Shown piece by piece: positions 17,885 through 26,269 of a stretch of 64,000 nt of DNA (positions are counted from its first letter, which is position 1; each line of letters opens with the position of its first letter). The notes under the pieces were generated by a model that had not been told where the DNA came from, made no database searches, and saw nothing but the letters and a program-made list of their open reading frames with translations. A program made the translations under genes and the position numbers. The stretch is from positions 1-64,000 of the forward strand of contig CBFIHE010000014.1 of NCBI GenBank assembly GCA_965662345.1, in the 5' to 3' direction. The stretch comes from UBA6049 sp965662345. Lineage in GTDB: Bacteria; Bacteroidota; Bacteroidia; Flavobacteriales_G; Salibacteraceae.

Positions 17885-18277
17885 TTATTCGGGTAGATTT
17901 AACTCCCTGTTGATGGTTTCTATCAACACATCGCGTTTGATAGGCTTGGAGAGGTATCCAGTAAAGCCAGCATCTAAAAAACGTTCTTTATCGCCATTGA
18001 GGGCATAGGCGGTGGCGGCTATAATAGGGGTATCATCGTAATTACCAGTGGCTCTTAATCTGTGCATTACTTCAGTCCCATCCAATTCTTCATCGCCCAG
18101 GTTTATATCCATTAGAATTACATCAAACTGTGTGTTGTTAGCTTTTTCAAGAGCTTCAACGCCATCTTCTGCTACTTCAACATTAAAAACCGTGTCTAGA
18201 AACTTTTTAATGATAAAGCCATTTATGTGGTCATCTTCTACCACTAAAATGTTAACCGGGTTGGATACCATAGTCAT
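17885..18277 (-). CDS. Stand-alone response regulator receiver protein
   Basis: 130 residues forming one receiver (CheY-like) domain with nothing attached. Acidic pocket D15-D16, phospho-acceptor D57 in LMDINLG, conserved T/A region AATAYA and K111 in LSKP are all present, so it should be phosphorylated normally. There is no output domain; such proteins relay phosphate or bind partner proteins. The motif FTGYLSKPI is typical of receivers that sit at the C-terminus of hybrid kinases. No kinase gene is adjacent, and the next gene is a divergent glycan-initiating transferase. Confidence 0.88.
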   Translation of the reverse strand: MTMVSNPVNILVVEDDHINGFIIKKFLDTVFNVEVAEDGVEALEKANNTQFDVILMDINLGDEELDGTEVMHRLRATGNYDDTPIIAATAYALNGDKERFLDAGFTGYLSKPIKRDVLIETINRELNLPE

Positions 18278-18358
18278 AAATGTAGGTGTTTGTTTTAGTT
18301 TATTGGCTTATTTAGAGATATCCTTTGCGAGATATGCGCTCGTCTATATAGCAAGGGT

Positions 18359-18366
18359 TACCTTTG
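18359..18366 (+). promoter_or_regulatory. Possible promoter -7 element (TACCTTTG)
   Basis: TACCTTTG matches TAnnTTTG and ends 11 bases before ATG 18378. Transcription would begin only a few bases upstream of the start codon, giving a nearly leaderless mRNA, which is tolerable in this phylum. No -33 TTTG at 18-21 bases is present. Confidence 0.35.
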
Positions 18367-18377
18367 TGCATAGCCTT

Positions 18378-19772
18378 ATGAAAAATAGGTATTCTGGATT
18401 TACGTCTTTTCTTCTTTTAGCTGGCGATTTAACCTTGCTCAACTTATGGGTTGTTCTGGCAGGGCTTATACGTTTTCAAGAAGAATTATTATTTGAGTTT
18501 TCTCAAGAATACTATAAGACCCTATTCGTTACCCTTAACCTTGTTTGGCTCGTAGTTACGTTCGCTTTTAACAGCTACTCATTTCTCAGGGGAAACAGCT
18601 GGGTTAGTATCATTAGAAAAACCTTAAACGCCCTCTTCTTTCATTTTCTGTTCATAGCTGCCTTCATTGTTTTCTTAAAAGGGTACAATTTTTCAAGGCT
18701 CTACATTAGTTACTTATACGGTGGCTTTTTAGTTTCTGTTGTTCTATGGCGAACACTTTTTAACGTCTTATTGAGGTATTACAGAAAAAAAGGGTTCAAC
18801 TATCGTGTTGTTGCTCTTGTTGGTGATGGACCACTTTTGGTTCGATTCTTCAAAGAAATTATATCCAACAAAGATTTTGGGTATCGTTTATTGGGGCATT
18901 TTGGGGTAAAGCCGATGGAGAAGTTGAACTATTTGGGAACCTTAGAAGATTTAGAGGCCCTACCCAAGGCCAAACTACCCGATGTGGTTTTCTGTAGCTA
19001 CATTGCCCAAGATGAAAGAATTAAAGAGCTCTCTACTTTTTGTGATCGTCATATGATTAGGTTCCGTTACATTCCTAACCTACAAGGTTTAGGTGCTAGG
19101 CGCTACTCCGTTGAATTTATGGAAAGCACTCCTGTTCTGGTTGAACGGCCAGAGCCACTACAATCTTTCTTTAATCAGCTGATAAAGGGAACGTTTGATT
19201 CATTCATTTCACTATGTGTAGTACTCTTCATTTTCCCTTGGTTTATACCTCTTATTGCTCTGCTAATCAAGATAGATAGCAAGGGGCCTATTTTCTTTAT
19301 ACAACAACGGTCTGGGTTAAGGAATGAAGTAATTAAGTGCATAAAGTTTCGCACTATGTACCACGACTCCAAGGTAACTAGTAAGCGCAAACTACAAGCT
19401 GTGGAGGGCGATGAGCGAATTACGCCAATGGGTGCCTTTTTGCGTAAAACCAACCTAGATGAAATGCCACAGTTCTTTAATGTTTTGCGTGGAGAAATGA
19501 GCGTAGTTGGACCAAGACCTCACATGTTGGCGCATACCAAAATGTACTCCAAACTTGTTGACCAATTCATGGTAAGACACCTCATTAAACCAGGTATTAC
19601 TGGGCTTGCCCAAGTAAACGGATACCGTGGTGAAACCAAAACCACAGAAGACATGGAAAACCGCGTAAAATATGATGTGTTATATCTTGAGAACTGGTCT
19701 GTTCTGCTTGACATCAAAATAGTTGTGAAGACTATACTTAATATGATAAAAGGCGATGATAATGCCCATTAA
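18378..19772 (+). CDS. Undecaprenyl-phosphate sugar-1-phosphate transferase (WcaJ type)
   Basis: 464 residues. Four N-terminal membrane helices (about 8-120) precede a nucleotide-binding-like region (about 145-245), a fifth membrane segment (about 275-300) and the C-terminal bacterial sugar transferase domain. Conserved pieces of the latter are KFRTM, LRKTNLDEMPQFFNVLRGEMS, VGPRP and PGITGLAQVNGYRGET. Such enzymes load the first sugar phosphate onto undecaprenyl phosphate to start exopolysaccharide or O-antigen units. ATG 18378 gives the standard family start. No polymerase, flippase or chain-length gene is adjacent, so it acts as an orphan initiator. Confidence 0.9.
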   Translation: MKNRYSGFTSFLLLAGDLTLLNLWVVLAGLIRFQEELLFEFSQEYYKTLFVTLNLVWLVVTFAFNSYSFLRGNSWVSIIRKTLNALFFHFLFIAAFIVFLKGYNFSRLYISYLYGGFLVSVVLWRTLFNVLLRYYRKKGFNYRVVALVGDGPLLVRFFKEIISNKDFGYRLLGHFGVKPMEKLNYLGTLEDLEALPKAKLPDVVFCSYIAQDERIKELSTFCDRHMIRFRYIPNLQGLGARRYSVEFMESTPVLVERPEPLQSFFNQLIKGTFDSFISLCVVLFIFPWFIPLIALLIKIDSKGPIFFIQQRSGLRNEVIKCIKFRTMYHDSKVTSKRKLQAVEGDERITPMGAFLRKTNLDEMPQFFNVLRGEMSVVGPRPHMLAHTKMYSKLVDQFMVRHLIKPGITGLAQVNGYRGETKTTEDMENRVKYDVLYLENWSVLLDIKIVVKTILNMIKGDDNAH

Positions 19773-19828
19773 ATTGAACAATACTGCCTACAGGGTGTAT
19801 ATTCGTTCGTAAATCAACAATACATACC

Positions 19829-20677
19829 ATGAAAAAAACTGTTTTTGTATTTGCACTAGCCGCTGCAACTTGGAGCACTCAAGCTAATGCCCAAGACCTA
19901 CCATTACCTTCACCTTCTGCAGAGGTAGAACAAACAATTGGCCTTACAGAGGTTGAGGTAGAATACCACAGACCTGGAGCTAAAGAGCGCAACGTTTGGG
20001 GTGATTTGGTTCCTTATGGAAAGCTTTGGAGAACTGGAGCCAACAAGAATACTGTAATTGAGTTCAGTACAAAAGCCTCCATTGCTGGTCAATCAGTAGA
20101 AGCGGGTAAATACTCCCTATTCTTAAACCCTAATGAGAATGAGGCAGAGTTATTTTTAAATACAGAAACCGAAGGATGGGGTACTGGTAAGTTCCAAGAT
20201 TCTAACACGGTTTTAAGCGCATCTGTAGAAGTTCAGCAAGCCAAAGGTTATACAGAAACCATGTTGTTCTACTTTGATAATGTTACCTATGGAACTGCAG
20301 ATCTAATTTTAACTTGGGCAGATCGTAAGATCGTTATTCCTATTGAGGTTGATTATGTTTCTGAATCATTGAAAAACATTGAAAAAGCCATCAAAGAAGA
20401 TAGAGAGAACTTTAGGGTATACAACAATGCTGCTTCTTTTTATGTGGATAACAACTTAGATCCAGCAGCAGCGGTGAAATATGCGCGCACCTCTGTTGAG
20501 TTGGAAGAAAAGTTCTGGAATGTTAAGACGCTTTCAGAAGCATTGGCAGCAAACGAAGAATACAAGGAAGCTGTTAAGGTTGCTGAAAAGTCATTGAAAA
20601 TGTCTGAAGAAGCAGAGTATGAGCCCTATATAAAGGCTAACACTGCAAATATTGAGAAATGGAAAAAGATGAAGTAA
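19829..20677 (+). CDS. Exported DUF2911 domain protein
   Basis: 282 residues. The signal peptide ends near ANAQ. The DUF2911 domain covers about residues 25-180 and shows its usual phrases VEYHRPGAKER, PYGKLWRTGAN and AGKYSLF. The C-terminal part (about 185-280) is helical and resembles TPR repeats. The family is common in Bacteroidota periplasms; its function is unknown. A strong terminator follows at 20707-20737. Confidence 0.9.
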   Translation: MKKTVFVFALAAATWSTQANAQDLPLPSPSAEVEQTIGLTEVEVEYHRPGAKERNVWGDLVPYGKLWRTGANKNTVIEFSTKASIAGQSVEAGKYSLFLNPNENEAELFLNTETEGWGTGKFQDSNTVLSASVEVQQAKGYTETMLFYFDNVTYGTADLILTWADRKIVIPIEVDYVSESLKNIEKAIKEDRENFRVYNNAASFYVDNNLDPAAAVKYARTSVELEEKFWNVKTLSEALAANEEYKEAVKVAEKSLKMSEEAEYEPYIKANTANIEKWKKMK

Positions 20678-20706
20678 GTAGTCTTTGTTACATTGAATAA
20701 AACAAG

Positions 20707-20737
20707 AGCCGATTTCGTTATGAAGTCGGCTTTTTTT
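20707..20737 (+). terminator. Intrinsic terminator after the DUF2911 gene
   Basis: AGCCGATTTC (20707-20716) pairs with GAAGTCGGCT (20722-20731), with one G-U pair, around a 5-base loop, and seven T follow. The hairpin overlaps the last codons of the convergent histidine kinase gene. Confidence 0.85.
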
Positions 20738-23129
20738 GTTCTAGAGGTAGTTGAACCTTTATGCTAGTTCCTTGGTTCTCTGCGCTGGCAACCTCTACAG
20801 TACCACCATGCATCTCTGTAAACTCTTTTACGATTACAAGCCCTAAACCTGTTCCTTGCAACTGTATTACATTCTTAGCTCTGAAAAAAGACTCAAAAAG
20901 TTGATGTTGTTCATCTTCGGGAATTCCAACACCGTAGTCTTTTACTTCTAGACACACGTTGGTTTCAGTAAATGAAATTGTAAGCTCTGGGTTAGGAGCA
21001 CCCTCAGAATACTTAAACGCATTGGTTATAACATTACTCAAAATATGACCTAAAAGGCTTACGTCTAATGTGGCTTTTTCACGACTGCCTTTTACCTCAA
21101 CATTCACAAACCTGCCGTCTTCTCTGTTTAAAAAGTTTTGCTCCAAAAAGTCCATGCAAAAAGCTACAACATCTGCCTCAACAGGCTCAAATGGCATTTT
21201 CTTCGCCTCAGTTTTACCTAAAATAAGTACATCATTCATCATCTCTGTGAGTCGATCAATCTGATTCCTCACTTTACCTAAATGCCTACCTAAAGAGCCT
21301 TGGAGCGCTGGCATAGCTTCCTCTACATACATGTCTAGTAAATCAACACTAGACTTTATACTAGCAAGCGGAGTTCTAAACTCATGAGAAGCCATAGAAA
21401 TAAATGTAGAGCGCAGTTTATTAAGCTCTTTTTCCTTGAGTAGAGCTTTTTCTATTTCTTCTTCTGCCGCCTTTCTGGCGGAAATATCACGAGATACACT
21501 CAGTAGAGAATCTAACTCACCATTTTTAATGATTGGCTGAACTGCTGTTTCAAGCCAAATGGGTGTTCCATCGGCTTTATCAATACTCACGCGAACTGTA
21601 TCGTTTAGCAGGTTGCCATTTATCATTGGGTGAAGCAAGGTGTTAGTGACTTCATCTCTGGCTGCATCACTCATTAAACCTCCTGGGTCTAACCCTATCA
21701 TGTCTTTTTGATCATAACCTAAGAGGTTTTTACAAGAAGGAGAAACGTAGGTTAAGCAGCCTTCTGTATCGTGCATACAAACAAGCTCTGTCATGTTCTC
21801 ACTCATCAACCTAAAGCGCTCCTCACTCTCTTTAAGTGCCAGTTGAACTTGTTTCTGCGCGTGTATATTCACTAATGTACCCGACCTTTCAAATCCATCT
21901 GGTGTATTTCTTATCATGGCATTCACCCATCTAAAATCTCCACGGGCATGTAAAATTCTAAACTCAATGTTTGATGAATGTGTAGAGTCTTGGTGTGCTG
22001 AAAGCTTGTTTGTTACTCGCTCTCTATCTGCGGGGTGTACAAAATCTATTAATGGCTTTTCCAATGAAAGAAAGACATCGAAGCCCGTAACTTCTTGCCA
22101 AGCTTTATTCAAAAAAGTTAATCCATAATTTTCATCAATCTTGAAGATCACATCTTGCAAGGTTTCAACTAGTCTCTTGTATTCTTCTTCTGCCTTCTTT
22201 AAGGAACTTTGATAGGTGGTTCTTGCAGTTATATCATAATTTGAGGCCTTTAACATTACAGGCCAACCGTGTGAATCTCTCTCTATGGTTGCGCGGGTTT
22301 GGAACCATCTATACCTATCCGTTGCTGCTTTTATTCTGTATTCAGACAACAGTTTTTTCACCTTATTATCGGTAAATGGATCTAAGTCTTGTAAGACTCG
22401 TTTTCTGTCTTCTGGGTGAATCAATTGTTCAAACCATACGGGAGAAGCTATGACATCTTTAGAAGAGTATCCCAACATAGAGCACCATCCTTTGCTAAAA
22501 TCAATAGCATTCTCTTTCAGATTCATGGTCCACTCTCCCCTATCCGCAGACTCCTCAGCAATTCGCAGTTGTTTATCTAATTCATCTCGTTCAAGCTGCA
22601 AACTTTCTCGTTCAAAGATCAAAGTAAGCAGACTCCCTAAAAAAGACATCCGTTCCACATCCTCATCACTCCAAACTCTAGGGAGCTTGCAATCATCAAA
22701 ACCAATAAAACCAAAAAGTTCTTCTTCTTTAAAAATAGGCGCAAAAAGCACACTGCGTACTCCTTGTGATTCTAAAATATCTCGTAGCTGCTCATTTGGA
22801 TTGCTATCAGATATGCATTGGAATACCTCTCCCTTACTCAACGCATCTATGATTTCATGCATAAAGGTCATTTCCAGGTTTTGAAGATCTGGGTTGTCGA
22901 TCTGAGGCTGAACACCTTTCTCTACCCATTCGCTCCACTGGCTAGCATACCATGTATCTTCTGACTTTGAAAGTCTGAAAAAATAAACCCTGTCTGGTGA
23001 GTAAGCCTTCCCCAAAAGAGCTAGCATTTTAGATAGAATAACACGGGTAGAATCACTACTGGTAAGTATTTTTGATAGCCCTTTAAGTAATTGGGACTGT
23101 TCTTTCACTTTTGTGCCCGTAATGCTCAT
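20718..23129 (-). CDS. Sensor histidine kinase, GAF-PAS-PAS-PAS-HisKA-HATPase
   Basis: 803 residues without membrane helices, so a cytoplasmic sensor. An N-terminal GAF domain (about 10-180) is followed by a short coil, three PAS domains (about 195-310, 320-435 and 440-560), the dimerisation/phospho-acceptor domain with His582 in SHEFRTPL, and the ATPase domain (about 690-795) with N-box NVITNAFKYSEG and G-boxes VKDYGVGIPE and GTGLGLVIVKEF. The signal is unknown; the number of PAS domains suggests redox, light or small-ligand sensing. It is divergent from a receiver-AraC regulator 67 bases away, its most likely partner. Confidence 0.93.
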   Translation of the reverse strand: MSITGTKVKEQSQLLKGLSKILTSSDSTRVILSKMLALLGKAYSPDRVYFFRLSKSEDTWYASQWSEWVEKGVQPQIDNPDLQNLEMTFMHEIIDALSKGEVFQCISDSNPNEQLRDILESQGVRSVLFAPIFKEEELFGFIGFDDCKLPRVWSDEDVERMSFLGSLLTLIFERESLQLERDELDKQLRIAEESADRGEWTMNLKENAIDFSKGWCSMLGYSSKDVIASPVWFEQLIHPEDRKRVLQDLDPFTDNKVKKLLSEYRIKAATDRYRWFQTRATIERDSHGWPVMLKASNYDITARTTYQSSLKKAEEEYKRLVETLQDVIFKIDENYGLTFLNKAWQEVTGFDVFLSLEKPLIDFVHPADRERVTNKLSAHQDSTHSSNIEFRILHARGDFRWVNAMIRNTPDGFERSGTLVNIHAQKQVQLALKESEERFRLMSENMTELVCMHDTEGCLTYVSPSCKNLLGYDQKDMIGLDPGGLMSDAARDEVTNTLLHPMINGNLLNDTVRVSIDKADGTPIWLETAVQPIIKNGELDSLLSVSRDISARKAAEEEIEKALLKEKELNKLRSTFISMASHEFRTPLASIKSSVDLLDMYVEEAMPALQGSLGRHLGKVRNQIDRLTEMMNDVLILGKTEAKKMPFEPVEADVVAFCMDFLEQNFLNREDGRFVNVEVKGSREKATLDVSLLGHILSNVITNAFKYSEGAPNPELTISFTETNVCLEVKDYGVGIPEDEQHQLFESFFRAKNVIQLQGTGLGLVIVKEFTEMHGGTVEVASAENQGTSIKVQLPLEQKKPTS

Positions 23130-23151
23130 GGAAAACTCCTTGTTTCTAACC

Positions 23152-23168
23152 TATATTTGTCAAAGGTA
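23152..23168. promoter_or_regulatory. Opposed -7 elements in the kinase/regulator intergenic region
   Basis: TATATTTG on the plus strand (23152-23159) is followed after one base by CAAAGGTA (23161-23168), which is TACCTTTG on the minus strand. Each matches TAnnTTTG. They sit mid-way between ATG 23129 (minus) and GTG 23197 (plus), so each gene would start from its own strand while the two polymerase sites overlap and exclude one another. Flanking TTG and CAA lie nine bases out on either side. Confidence 0.5.
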
Positions 23169-23196
23169 AAACAGAGACAACGTAAATCATTGATTC

Positions 23197-23940
23197 GTGG
23201 AACAAGTACTAGTTATTGAAGACGATATTAATGTTCGTGAGAACATTGCTGAGGTTTTAAGATTTAAAGGTTTTGATGTATCCGTAGCAATGGATGGAGC
23301 CATTGGATTAAGTAAGCTCAAAGACCAGCGGTTCGATTTAGTAATTAGTGATATTATGATGCCAGGAATTGACGGGTACCAAGTACTTCAACGCATCAAG
23401 AAAAACCCAGCTACCTCTCAAATACCTGTGATTCTATTGACGGCAAAAACCATGATTGAGTCGAAAATAGAAGGCTTGGAATACGGAGCAGATGACTACA
23501 TTACCAAGCCATTCAATGCAAAAGAGCTTGCGGCTAGGGTTAATAACCTTATTGATACGCGTAAAATGCTCAAGGTTAAAACCCTAATGGAAAAACCAAG
23601 GAGGGATATTGAGTCTGTTGAAGATACTTTTATCCGCGACTTACTAGATATTTTTGCCACCAATCTAGAAAACTCCCATTTTGTGATTGAGGATGTTGTT
23701 CCACTAGTTGGGCTAAGTAAATCTACGGTACAACGCAAAGTAAAACGATACACTGATAAGACTTTTAATCAACTGTTAAGAGAGTTTCGTTTGGAACAAG
23801 CAAAATCAATGATGGAGAGAAAGGGTGGAAACATTTCTGAAATAGCCTTCAAAACAGGCTTTAACAGTGTTTCATATTTTTCTTTCTCGTTTAAGAATTA
23901 CTTTGGATACTCACCAACAAAAGAGCCTGTTGAGAAGTAA
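23197..23940 (+). CDS. Response regulator with receiver and AraC-type DNA-binding domain
   Basis: 247 residues. Receiver domain about 1-120, with acidic pocket E8-D9-D10, phospho-acceptor D52 in ISDIMMPG and K104 in ITKP. A linker leads to an AraC/XylS-type double helix-turn-helix (about 150-243), ending in the typical GFNSVSYFSFSFKNYFGYSP. Start is GTG 23197; a stop lies two codons upstream and no ATG fits. It probably receives phosphate from the divergent kinase and activates transcription; targets are unknown. Confidence 0.9.
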   Translation: MEQVLVIEDDINVRENIAEVLRFKGFDVSVAMDGAIGLSKLKDQRFDLVISDIMMPGIDGYQVLQRIKKNPATSQIPVILLTAKTMIESKIEGLEYGADDYITKPFNAKELAARVNNLIDTRKMLKVKTLMEKPRRDIESVEDTFIRDLLDIFATNLENSHFVIEDVVPLVGLSKSTVQRKVKRYTDKTFNQLLREFRLEQAKSMMERKGGNISEIAFKTGFNSVSYFSFSFKNYFGYSPTKEPVEK

Positions 23941-23960
23941 AAAAGCCGCAATTAGCGACT
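23938..23960 (-). terminator. Intrinsic terminator of the 57-residue gene
   Basis: On the minus strand AGTCGC (23955-23960) pairs with GCGGCT (23944-23949) around loop TAATT, followed by six T. The stop codon of the small gene (23952-23954) sits in the loop. Directionality is clear because no T-run exists on the plus side. Confidence 0.65.
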
Positions 23961-24125
23961 TAACATTGATATTCTGTGTTTCAAAGCATTTTCTGAAAAA
24001 CAAACATTATGTGTTGTTTTCAAATGCTCGTTAACCTTTGTGATGTCACCATTTTCTTGCTCCATCAGCTGCATAATGGTTGCATTTAAACCCGTTAACT
24101 TTCTCTTTTTAGTAGCTACGCTCAT
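23952..24125 (-). CDS. Small basic protein, 57 residues, unknown function
   Basis: ATG 24125 to TAA 23952. The product starts MSVATKKRKLTGLN, is basic and looks mostly helical (IMQLMEQENGDITKVNEHL), with a single Cys. Upstream of the ATG is AAAGGGATTGAT, a modest ribosome-binding candidate. The stop lies in the loop of a strong minus-strand terminator, which argues that a minus-strand transcript really ends here. No family is recognised. It could be a small regulatory protein for the adjacent two-component pair, but that is speculation. Confidence 0.5.
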   Translation of the reverse strand: MSVATKKRKLTGLNATIMQLMEQENGDITKVNEHLKTTHNVCFSENALKHRISMLSR

Positions 24126-24312
24126 ATCAATCCCTTTGTGTATGTATCGTTCTAACCCTATTTAGTCTCGAATTACAAATTTCGTCAATTATTCATCTTT
24201 TTGCTTGAACATAATACCCAAAAGGTTTCATTATTAGGTAATTATAGTTCTCTTGCCTCTAGATCTATTCAACTGCCATGCAGTATAGCCGTATTTTTTG
24301 TTAATTCGAATA

Positions 24313-26211
24313 ATGAGAGCATTTTGGTTAAGCATCTTTCTATCTACGAGTATTAGTCTCTTTGCTCAGCACTCGCATTTTCACGCGCACGATATCTCAA
24401 AAACTGAAAAGTTAGCGGCCTATTCTCGCTCTACTTCTAATCGTATGCGTGACGTAGACGTGCATTACCATCGCTTTTTATGGAGGCTTAACCCTGAGCT
24501 ACAGTTTATCAACGGTGATGTTACCACTTACTTCACCCATGAGCAGCCTCAACAGCAAATCTCATTTGATCTTCAAGATAACTTAACCGTTTCTGAAGTT
24601 TTTAGAGGGAGTGATACACTAAACTTTAGCCACACGAATGACATACTTACCATTTTCTATCCAAACACTCGTACTGGATTAGACTCAGTAACTATATCCT
24701 ATTTCGGTTCTCCGTTTACAGAGGGTTTAGGTACCTTTTCTATTGATACTACATCCGCTGGAAACCCCGTTTTATGGACCCTTTCGCAACCATATGGTGC
24801 AGCAGGCTGGTGGCCATGTAATAATTCTCTTGGCGACCGAATAGACTCTATGGACTTATTCATCAATGTTCCCTCTGGTTATACTGTTGCCAGCTTGGGA
24901 ATACTTCAAAAAAGAGTTGTTCTTGGAGCGACAGAAACCTTCCACTGGAAACACAAACACTCTATCCCCGCTTATTTGGTTGCCATAGCAGTGGGTGATT
25001 ACGTTTTAATTGAACAAGATGTGCCTTTGAGAAACGACACGTTACTTGTACAGCATTTCTTTTACCCTGAAAGTGTTGAAAAGTACCGATTTGAGTGGGA
25101 GCGAATGCCTCAAATGTTGCAACTCTATGATAGTCTTCTTGGGCCATATCCGTATATGGATGAAAAATACGGACAAGCTGAGTTTACCAGAGGGGGCGGG
25201 ATGGAGCACAACACCATCAGTTTTATGGCAGATTACTTTCCTGAGCTGGTCGCACACGAGCTAATACACCATTGGGCGGGAAACAGAATAACGTGTGCAT
25301 CTTGGCAAGAACTATGGTTAAATGAAGGGGTTACTACTTACTTGTCTAGCTTCGTTTATGAAAACTTCTATGACGAAAACTTCTACTCAGATTGGCTTAG
25401 AGAAGCGAAAGCTAGAGTATTAGAAAAGCCAAATGGTGTTGTTTTTGCTCAAGACACAACAGATGTAGAAAAGCTATTTGACTCAAGACTGCGCTATGTA
25501 AAGCCCGCACATGTACTTCATATGCTTAGAAGAGAGTTGGGTGATACAGCTTTTTTTACAGCCATGAAAAACTACTTAAACGACTCTAGTCTAATTAACG
25601 GTTTTGCGACTTCAAGCGACTTTATCAGTCACTTTGAATCTACTTCTGAAAGGAAACTAGATTGGTTTTTCAACCAATGGATAAATAAACCAGGATATCC
25701 AATTCTTTCTATTTCGTATCAAACCAAAGGAGGGTTACTATTTGTGAATTGGGAGCAAGAAAGCTCCGCAGGCACGAATGACTTATTCGAGTTTACCGTA
25801 GAGCTAGGTGTTGGTCAAAACGCAGGCATCAATCTTTACCCATTGGAAGTCTCTGGAAAAAAAGGACAAGCCGTATTTCATGTGACACCTTTTGTAGACA
25901 GCTTATTGATTGATCCTTACAACCATGTTGCGGTTATGATTGGAGATATGAATCGCACGTATAGTACCTCCAAACCTCTTATTTTCCCCAACCCCGCAGG
26001 AACAGTGTCTACATTAAACATTCCGAACCTAGAGACCCTTACTGAGCTTTTTGTTCACTTAGAAACTGGTGCGCTTTTTAAAGTCTTTAAAGGAGAAGGA
26101 GGAGACTTCTTACAGATTGATGTCTCTACTTGGCCACAGGGCAAGTACCTATTAACAGCCAAAAGTAATACTGGTGCAACGTATACTGAGACATTGGTGG
26201 TTCAACATTAA
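24313..26211 (+). CDS. Secreted M1 family metallopeptidase with T9SS sorting domain
   Basis: 632 residues. Signal peptide ends near SLFAQ. The M1 exopeptidase motif GGMEHN precedes the zinc site H315-E316-x-x-H319 in HELIHHWAGN and the third ligand E338 in LNEG, exactly the HExxH-x18-E spacing. The last 75 or so residues, beginning FPNPAG and ending in a YxxT/E-rich strand, form a T9SS type A C-terminal domain, so the protein should reach the cell surface or medium. It acts as an aminopeptidase. ATG 24313 is chosen over TTG 24298. Confidence 0.92.
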   Translation: MRAFWLSIFLSTSISLFAQHSHFHAHDISKTEKLAAYSRSTSNRMRDVDVHYHRFLWRLNPELQFINGDVTTYFTHEQPQQQISFDLQDNLTVSEVFRGSDTLNFSHTNDILTIFYPNTRTGLDSVTISYFGSPFTEGLGTFSIDTTSAGNPVLWTLSQPYGAAGWWPCNNSLGDRIDSMDLFINVPSGYTVASLGILQKRVVLGATETFHWKHKHSIPAYLVAIAVGDYVLIEQDVPLRNDTLLVQHFFYPESVEKYRFEWERMPQMLQLYDSLLGPYPYMDEKYGQAEFTRGGGMEHNTISFMADYFPELVAHELIHHWAGNRITCASWQELWLNEGVTTYLSSFVYENFYDENFYSDWLREAKARVLEKPNGVVFAQDTTDVEKLFDSRLRYVKPAHVLHMLRRELGDTAFFTAMKNYLNDSSLINGFATSSDFISHFESTSERKLDWFFNQWINKPGYPILSISYQTKGGLLFVNWEQESSAGTNDLFEFTVELGVGQNAGINLYPLEVSGKKGQAVFHVTPFVDSLLIDPYNHVAVMIGDMNRTYSTSKPLIFPNPAGTVSTLNIPNLETLTELFVHLETGALFKVFKGEGGDFLQIDVSTWPQGKYLLTAKSNTGATYTETLVVQH

Positions 26212-26269
26212 TTCTTCTTAGAACAGATAAGGTACAAGAACCCTAATCTACTTTTATTGTTGTTCCAAC

